Below, one piece after another: positions 14,738 to 18,453 of a DNA stretch of 18,453 nucleotides. The stretch is from Planctomycetales bacterium (GTDB taxonomy: Bacteria > Planctomycetota > SBBH01). Under the pieces are notes generated by a model, which ran no database searches, was not told where the DNA came from, and was given only the letters and a program-made list of their open reading frames with translations. The stretch lies in NCBI GenBank assembly GCA_005239795.1, contig SBBH01000125.1:1-18453 (forward strand). The letters are read 5' to 3'. The translations under genes and the position numbers were made by a program. Within the stretch, counting starts at the first letter, position 1. Every line of letters begins with the position of its first letter.

Positions 14738-14765
14738 CCCATGGCCCATGGCCCATGGCCCATGG
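14738..14765. repeat. Perfect heptad tandem repeat CCCATGG x4 (locus D)
   Basis: Four exact copies of CCCATGG in the leader of gatC, 9 nt before its ATG. Each contains the palindrome CCATGG, so the array can pair with itself and supplies several ATG triplets in different frames. The only non-degenerate array in the window, which may mean it is the youngest. Confidence 0.9.
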
Positions 14766-14783
14766 CTCGCGGCGGGTCGCACG

Positions 14784-14789
14784 ATTCTA
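14784..14789 (-). promoter_or_regulatory. -10-like box before gatC
   Basis: TAGAAT on the minus strand, whose TAG is the stop codon of the TatD/radical-SAM gene. The expected start would fall near 14777, giving gatC a leader of about 50 nt that consists mostly of the CCCATGG repeat. If the repeat is a late insertion, the ancestral gatC mRNA would have had a very short leader. Confidence 0.3.
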
Positions 14790-16169
14790 TCCGAGCGCAT
14801 TGTAGGCGCGCGCCAAAAATTTCGCGCCCGTCTCTTCGGCCACTTTCCGCGCGGCCTCGACGTTGACGGAGGGGACCGTGACGACCGTCATCTGGACGTC
14901 GGAAATCTGTTGTCGGGCGGATTTCGTGAAATCGACCATCGCCTGCCAGGCCTTGCCGCGGTATTCGGGGTGCGGGCGGACGAGTTTTTCGTACTGCACG
15001 GGGTCGGCGGAGTTCAGGCTCACCGAGACGGCATCGACCACCCCCGCGAGCTCCGGCACGATGGGCCGTTTGTTCACGAGATCCCCCAGGCCGATCGTGT
15101 TCAACCGCACGCGCCTGGCGCCGGACCGTTTTAGGGCGGCCGAGATTTCTTTAAGCACCGCTAGGCGCATCGTCGGCTCGCCGAAGCCGCAGAAGACCAC
15201 CTCGTCGTAGGCCGAGACATCGCCCAGGTCTGAGAGCACCTCGGCGGCGCTCGGCTCTTCCTCGAGGGGCAGGGCCAGGTTGTGCCCTTGGACGACCGGT
15301 TTGGTGTCGCGCGGGCAGAAGCCGCAGTCGGTGGGGCACCGCTGAGTGAGGTTGACGTAGAGGGCGTTCTCGATCACGTAGCCGATGACACGTGGCCGGG
15401 GGCGCGAAAAGCTGAAAAGCCGCGCCGTGTTTTCAGCCGTCGCCTCGGCGAGCGCGTCCATGGAAATGCCGCGGATCTCGGCCAAGGCGAGCGCCGTGTG
15501 GCGCATGAAGGCGGGTTCGTTCGTGCGGCCGCGTTTGGCCTGCGGCGCCAGGAAGGGGCAGTCGGTCTCGATCAAGAGGTGGTCGAGGGGGACCTCGCGC
15601 GCGACCTGGCGCAGGTAGTCGTTTTTGGGATAAGTGATGTTTCCCGAGAACGAGATAGAGAATCCCAGGTCGATCGCTTCCTTGGCCGTATCCGGAAGGG
15701 CCGAGAAGCAGTGCAGGACCCCGCGCACTTTTCCGTTCCCCTCTTCCTTGATCCAGCGCAGGACGTCGCGGTCCGCCTCACGGTTGTGGACCACAAGCGG
15801 CTTTCCGACATCCCGCGCGAGACGGATCTGTTTTTTGAACGCCTCACGCTGTTCTTCCACGGGGGAGAGGCTCTTGTAGTAGTCGAGGCCCGTCTCGCCG
15901 ATCCCCACCACGCGGGGGTTCCGGGCGAGCGCCGCGAGTTCCGCGAACGCCTCGTCCGAGAGGTCGATGGCGCTGTGGGGGTGGACCCCGACCGTGGGGA
16001 AGAGATTCGGGAACCGCTCGGCCCACTGGAGCGTCTCGCGGGAGCTCGCCAGGTCCGTCGCGACGTTCACCATCCCGACGACGCCGAAATGGCGCGCGCG
16101 GCGCAGGACGTTTTCGGCGTCGGCTGAGAGCTCCGGGAAATAGAGATGCGCGTGCGAGTCGATGAACAT
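14787..16169 (-). CDS. TatD-family nuclease fused to radical-SAM domain
   Basis: A 460-aa two-domain protein. Residues 1-~258 are a complete TatD metal-dependent hydrolase/DNase: MFIDSHAHLY (His6, His8), GIGETGLDYY (Glu92), VVHNR (His128), VLHCFS (His153) and ETDCPFLAP (Asp203). Residues ~262-460 are a short radical-SAM domain with the cluster motif Cys278-x3-Cys282-x2-Cys285 (CPTDCGFCP) and FCGFGEPT (~327-333) as the SAM-binding GGE-like motif. This matches the radical-SAM proteins usually encoded next to tatD ('TatD-linked' rSAM); here the two are one chain. The rSAM reaction is unknown. Start: ATG 16169, 6 nt behind TACGAT, and it begins exactly with the TatD N-terminus. Divergent from the lsrF-like gene. 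Confidence 0.9.
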   Translation of the reverse strand: MFIDSHAHLYFPELSADAENVLRRARHFGVVGMVNVATDLASSRETLQWAERFPNLFPTVGVHPHSAIDLSDEAFAELAALARNPRVVGIGETGLDYYKSLSPVEEQREAFKKQIRLARDVGKPLVVHNREADRDVLRWIKEEGNGKVRGVLHCFSALPDTAKEAIDLGFSISFSGNITYPKNDYLRQVAREVPLDHLLIETDCPFLAPQAKRGRTNEPAFMRHTALALAEIRGISMDALAEATAENTARLFSFSRPRPRVIGYVIENALYVNLTQRCPTDCGFCPRDTKPVVQGHNLALPLEEEPSAAEVLSDLGDVSAYDEVVFCGFGEPTMRLAVLKEISAALKRSGARRVRLNTIGLGDLVNKRPIVPELAGVVDAVSVSLNSADPVQYEKLVRPHPEYRGKAWQAMVDFTKSARQQISDVQMTVVTVPSVNVEAARKVAEETGAKFLARAYNALG

Positions 16170-16175
16170 GGCTAA

Positions 16176-16181
16176 ATCGTA
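16176..16181 (-). promoter_or_regulatory. Leaderless -10 box of the TatD fusion
   Basis: TACGAT, a four-of-six match, 6 nt before ATG 16169; no Shine-Dalgarno. Confidence 0.4.
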
Positions 16182-16183
16182 GC

Positions 16184-16218
16184 AGACCCAGATAGAAGAC
16201 AGGAGACAGAAGGCGGAG
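16184..16218. repeat. Degenerate heptad array (locus E)
   Basis: Five successive 7-mers: AGACCCA (16184), GATAGAA (16191), GACAGGA (16198), GACAGAA (16205) and GGCGGAG (16212). The middle three fit GAYAGRA. The array lies in the divergent gap between the TatD fusion and the lsrF-like gene, directly upstream of both promoters. Confidence 0.6.
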
Positions 16219-16248
16219 CGCGCTGATAAACTGACGCGCCGAAAAACA

Positions 16249-16254
16249 AGGAGG
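16249..16254 (+). promoter_or_regulatory. Shine-Dalgarno of the lsrF-like gene
   Basis: AGGAGG about 6 nt before ATG 16261. Worth noting because nearly all neighbouring first genes lack one. Confidence 0.6.
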
Positions 16255-16260
16255 GAATCC

Positions 16261-17088
16261 ATGGATTGGGGAATGAGAAACAGAATCGCGCGTTTCATCA
16301 AGCCCGAGACGGGACGCACCGTGATGCTCGCGGTCGACCACGGGTATTTCCTGGGGCCGACGTCGGGCCTGGAGAATGCCCGCGAGACGATCGCGCCGCT
16401 TCTCCCCTACACCGATTCCTTGATGTGCACGCGGGGGGTTCTGCGCACCTCGGTCGACCCGAAAACGCCGACGCCCGTGGTCCTGCGCGTCTCCGGAGGC
16501 CCGAGCGTCTTAAAAGAGCTCTCTAACGAAGAGATCACCACCTCCATGGAGGACGCCTTGCGCCTCAATGTCTGCGGCGTCGGGATGTCGATCTTCGTCG
16601 GGGCGGAGTTCGAAAAGCAGACGCTCACCAACCTCGGGAAGCTTGTCAGCGAAGGGGAGAAGATCGGGATGCCGGTCCTGGCGATCACCGCCGTCGGCAA
16701 GGAGATGGGGCGGGACCTGCGCTTTCTGGGACTGGCCTGCCGGATCGCGGCCGAGTACGGGGCGCATTGTGTCAAGACCTACTACTGCGAGGGGTTCGAT
16801 CAGCTGGTGGCGAGCTGTCCCGTCCCGGTCGTCATCGCCGGCGGGAAGAAGACGCCCGAGAAGGAGGCGCTCGAGCTTGCCGCCAACGCGGTGAACGAAG
16901 GGGCCGCCGGCGTCGACATGGGGCGCAACATCTGGCAGTCGGAATGGCCCGTCGCCATGATCCAGGCGATCCGCGCGGTCGTGCACGAGAAGAAATCGGT
17001 CAAGGAAGCCTGGGACCTTTTCGAATCGCTCCGGAAGGCCACAAAGGGGAAGAAGGTCAAGGGCGTGGCGGCGACGCCGGATTTTTAA
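16261..17088 (+). CDS. lsrF: LsrF-type class I (DhnA) aldolase/thiolase
   Basis: Strong likeness to E. coli LsrF, the coenzyme-A thiolase/aldolase that handles phosphorylated autoinducer-2 breakdown product. Matching blocks: MDWGMRNRIARFIKPETGRT, MLAVDHGYFLGPTSGLE, LMCTRGVLR, IRLVKTYY-like HCVKTYYCEG, PVPVVIAGGKK and GVDMGRNIWQS. The Schiff-base lysine of LsrF (Lys203) corresponds to Lys172 in KTYY. The 275-aa protein lacks about 30 N-terminal residues of the E. coli enzyme and begins at its conserved DWGM. It has a good Shine-Dalgarno (AGGAGG), in contrast to the leaderless genes. No lsrK, lsrG or lsr transporter is present, so it may serve another DhnA-type role such as sugar-phosphate aldolase. 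Confidence 0.85.
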   Translation: MDWGMRNRIARFIKPETGRTVMLAVDHGYFLGPTSGLENARETIAPLLPYTDSLMCTRGVLRTSVDPKTPTPVVLRVSGGPSVLKELSNEEITTSMEDALRLNVCGVGMSIFVGAEFEKQTLTNLGKLVSEGEKIGMPVLAITAVGKEMGRDLRFLGLACRIAAEYGAHCVKTYYCEGFDQLVASCPVPVVIAGGKKTPEKEALELAANAVNEGAAGVDMGRNIWQSEWPVAMIQAIRAVVHEKKSVKEAWDLFESLRKATKGKKVKGVAATPDF

Positions 17089-17121
17089 TAAAGCGGTGCG
17101 CAGGCGCGAGAAGGTTACGGG

Positions 17122-17127
17122 TACAAT
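17122..17127 (+). promoter_or_regulatory. -10 box before the decayed nucleotidyltransferase pair
   Basis: TACAAT, a five-of-six match. At the leaderless spacing seen elsewhere one expects ATG or GTG at about 17134-17137, but the sequence there is not a start codon, in keeping with decay of the first gene. Confidence 0.35.
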
Positions 17128-17154
17128 CTTTCGGAACGGGGCGATCCCCCCCGT

Positions 17155-17301
17155 GATGACAGCTGGCTGACGAAGACCCCGGCCGAACGGATGGAGGCGG
17201 TGTGGTCTCTGACCTTGGACTGCTTGGCCTGGAACGCGCGGTCTTCTGGTGAACCAAGACTTCAAAGAATTCATTGTCGCGTTCAACGCCTGCGGCGTTA
17301 G
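17155..17301 (+). pseudogene. Remnant of small protein paired with nucleotidyltransferase
   Basis: The frame reads DDSWLTKTPAERMEAVWSLTL and later GEPRLQRIHCRVQRLRR before TAG at 17299-17301. This resembles the small proteins (about 50-70 aa, with a 'TPAER...AVWELTLD' core) often encoded just before a minimal nucleotidyltransferase. No start codon is found in frame between the TACAAT box and the conserved part, so the N-terminus looks lost. The C-terminus overlaps the nucleotidyltransferase remnant in another frame, as expected for an intact pair. The family link is from memory of the pattern, not a search. Confidence 0.45.
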
Positions 17302-17416
17302 GTTTTTGATCGTGGACGCGCACGCCCTCGCGGCGCACGGCCACGTGCGGGCCACCAAGGATTTGGCGGACGTTGAGTTTTTGGAATCTCTTGGCAGGGA
17401 CGACAAAACACCCTAA
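17249..17416 (+). pseudogene. Internally deleted nucleotidyltransferase
   Basis: From GTG 17249 a 55-aa frame begins NQDFKEFIVAFNACGVRFLI, then VDAHALAAHGHVRATKDLADVEFLESL. The first part is the N-terminus of a family of single-domain nucleotidyltransferases, which normally continues RATKDLD(V/I)WV; the last part (KDLADVEFLE) is the C-terminal end of the same family. The joint is at KDL, shared by both places, so about two-thirds of the gene appears to have been removed by a deletion between short matching sequences. The usual Gly of VVGAHAL is Asp here. Inactive as an enzyme: the catalytic Asp pair region is gone. Confidence 0.6.
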
Positions 17417-17463
17417 GGGGCTGTGCGGAAATAACTTCTGTGTTTTCGCGAAAATCCTAACCG

Positions 17464-17520
17464 ATGAAAGTCGCCATCTCCTGCAATAACCGCAGCGTCC
17501 GGATCGAGGAACGCATCTGA
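17464..17520 (+). other. 18-codon open frame directly before paiB
   Basis: ATG AAA GTC GCC opens a frame of 18 codons ending in TGA 2 nt before the paiB ATG. It may be the stump of a truncated gene, a leader peptide coupled to paiB, or chance. I do not recognise it. The rest of 17417-17521 holds nothing I can support. Confidence 0.2.
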
Positions 17521-17521
17521 T

Positions 17522-18161
17522 ATGTACATCCCTTCGGCTTTCCAAATTAAGAATCCCGCGGCGATCCGCTCCCTGATCGATGAGTTCAGCTTTGCGACCC
17601 TTGTGACGGGAACGGAAGGGCGGCTGCAGGCGAGCCACCTTCCTTTTCTTTACCGGCCGGAACCGGGTGGGAAGGGATGCCTGGGGGCACATGGCGCGGG
17701 CCAACCTACAATGGCAGCAATTCCGCGAGAAAGAAGAAGTGATGGTCACCTTCCAAGGTCCCCATGCCTACATCTCTCCCCGCTGGTACAAAACCGATCC
17801 GAGCGTGCCGACTTGGAATTACCTGGCCGTGCATGCCTATGGCCATCCGTGCCTTCTGGAGTCGTATGAAGCGACTTGCGCTTTGTTGAAGGAGACGGTC
17901 GGCCGGTATGAGGCGGGGGCGCCGGATCCCTGGCCGATGGCGCTTCCGGAAGAGTATCAGCGCAGACTGGTGGGGCAGATCGTAGCGTTCGAGATACATC
18001 TCACGCGCCTGGAGGCGAAGTTCAAGTTGAGTCAGAATCGGACGAAGGAGGATCAGGAGGGGGTGATCGAAAACCTCAACCGGAGCGCTGATCCGATGGC
18101 GCTCGCTATTGCAGAGAGAATGAGACAGGTTGGCTTGAGGCCGCCTGGAATCGACTTTTAA
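17522..18161 (+). pseudogene. paiB: PaiB/FMN-binding negative transcriptional regulator homologue, frameshifted
   Basis: The first frame starts MYIPSAFQIKNPAAIRSLID, then FATLVTGTEGRLQASHLPFLY; a second frame carries GHMARANLQWQQF, VTFQGPHAYISPRWY, VPTWNYLAVHAYG, FEIHLTRLEAKFKLSQNR and a C-terminal GLRPPGIDF. Together they cover a full PaiB protein of ~212 aa, the family length, with the FMN-binding split-barrel features. The frames join if one G is removed from the five-G run at 17683-17687, giving LGHMARANLQW as in intact relatives. Either a sequencing indel in a homopolymer or a true mutation. PaiB proteins are linked to repression of sporulation and protease genes in Bacillus; the role here is unknown. 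Confidence 0.85.
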
Positions 18162-18312
18162 CGCGTCAGTTGATAAATGATCGGGCGGTAGGTGGGATCG
18201 GTTTTCCCGCGGTGCGAGCGGCCTCCAGCCAGACTCCTTTGGCTTTTTCAACTTCCGCTAACGCTTCTTCTGGAGTTTTTCCAAACGCCGACAATAGATC
18301 CCAAGCGATATG
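18158..18312 (-). pseudogene. HicB-like antitoxin C-terminal fragment, frameshifted
   Basis: The minus strand reads SAFGKTPEEALAEVEKAKGV and then WLEAARTAGKPIPP, the typical end of HicB-type partial RNase H antitoxins. The frame then ends TARSFIN, but one extra base would restore YRPIIYQLTR, the ending usual in this group, so a 1-nt loss near 18190 is likely. Upstream of SAFGKTPEE the expected HicB strand (PDLPGC-like) is missing, and a TAA interrupts the frame at 18349-18351. No HicA is visible. It converges with paiB end to end. I see nothing supportable in 18352-18453. Confidence 0.55.
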
Positions 18313-18453
18313 AAGAAGATTTGAACCGACAGGCTCAAAACGCTCAACTTAAGGTCATTGCCGCCAACTTAATCTAGGACGCCTCTGACATGAGCCAAAG
18401 ATTTCCAATGGCGTCGTGCCTTGCAGAAGCGACGCAGGCGCCTTTTGCCGCGG

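Noticed and set aside
15282..16127. 281-codon plus-strand open frame opposite the TatD fusion
   Set aside because: Antisense to a gene with full catalytic residues; composition rich in Arg/Gly/Glu as in shadow frames.
17405..17446. AAAACAC / GTGTTTT inverted repeat around 17405-17446
   Set aside because: Seven pairs across a 28-nt loop in AT-rich sequence are expected by chance; no T-run or attachment-site context.
18192..18377. 61-codon plus-strand frame at the right end
   Set aside because: Overlaps the HicB-like fragment in antisense and has no recognisable features or ribosome site; its final part (RYEEDLNRQ...) looks protein-like but I cannot support it.

Overview
The window is a GC-rich stretch of an uncultured bacterium, probably a metagenome contig. 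I cannot fix the phylum from sequence alone. Four signs say bacterium with an unusual expression style: (i) housekeeping genes of bacterial type (polyprenyl diphosphate synthase, M24 aminopeptidase, GatC/GatA, a secreted PpiC-type prolyl isomerase); (ii) most promoter-proximal genes have a TANNNT -10 box only 6-9 nt before a GTG or ATG start and no Shine-Dalgarno, i.e. leaderless mRNAs; (iii) an in-frame UGA that looks like selenocysteine; (iv) several intergenic arrays of degenerate 7-nt repeats.

Layout. 1-734 (minus): start of a polyprenyl synthase cut by the window edge, divergent from an Xaa-Pro aminopeptidase (791-2089). 2090-2824: terminator hairpin, an inverted heptad array, a four-helix-bundle (S23/IVP-type) gene, and terminator-like hairpins. 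2825-4605 (minus): PPi-type phosphofructokinase whose stop overlaps the start of an AhpD-like gene. The AhpD-like gene appears as two pieces split by one UGA at the second Cys of the CxxC motif; read through, it is a full 180-residue CxxU selenoprotein. 4734-5816: exported SurA/PpiC-like isomerase. 5830-12860: cell-surface block with three large polytopic GT-C-type (GT39/ArnT-like) membrane proteins, two with C-terminal helical or TPR-like tails, plus a zinc-ribbon SAM methyltransferase. 12857-16169 (minus): gatA, gatC and a TatD nuclease fused to a radical-SAM domain. 16261-17088: an LsrF-type class I aldolase without other lsr genes. 17089-18453: a decayed tail with a gutted nucleotidyltransferase and its small partner, a frameshifted paiB, and a broken HicB fragment.

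The two most striking signals are the AhpD-like selenoprotein with a plausible bacterial SECIS, and a family of at least five (probably six) heptanucleotide arrays. The arrays keep a period of 7 while each locus has its own unit sequence. They sit between or at the ends of genes (even inside the gatC-gatA gap and in the last codons of pfp), and two are head-to-head inverted.
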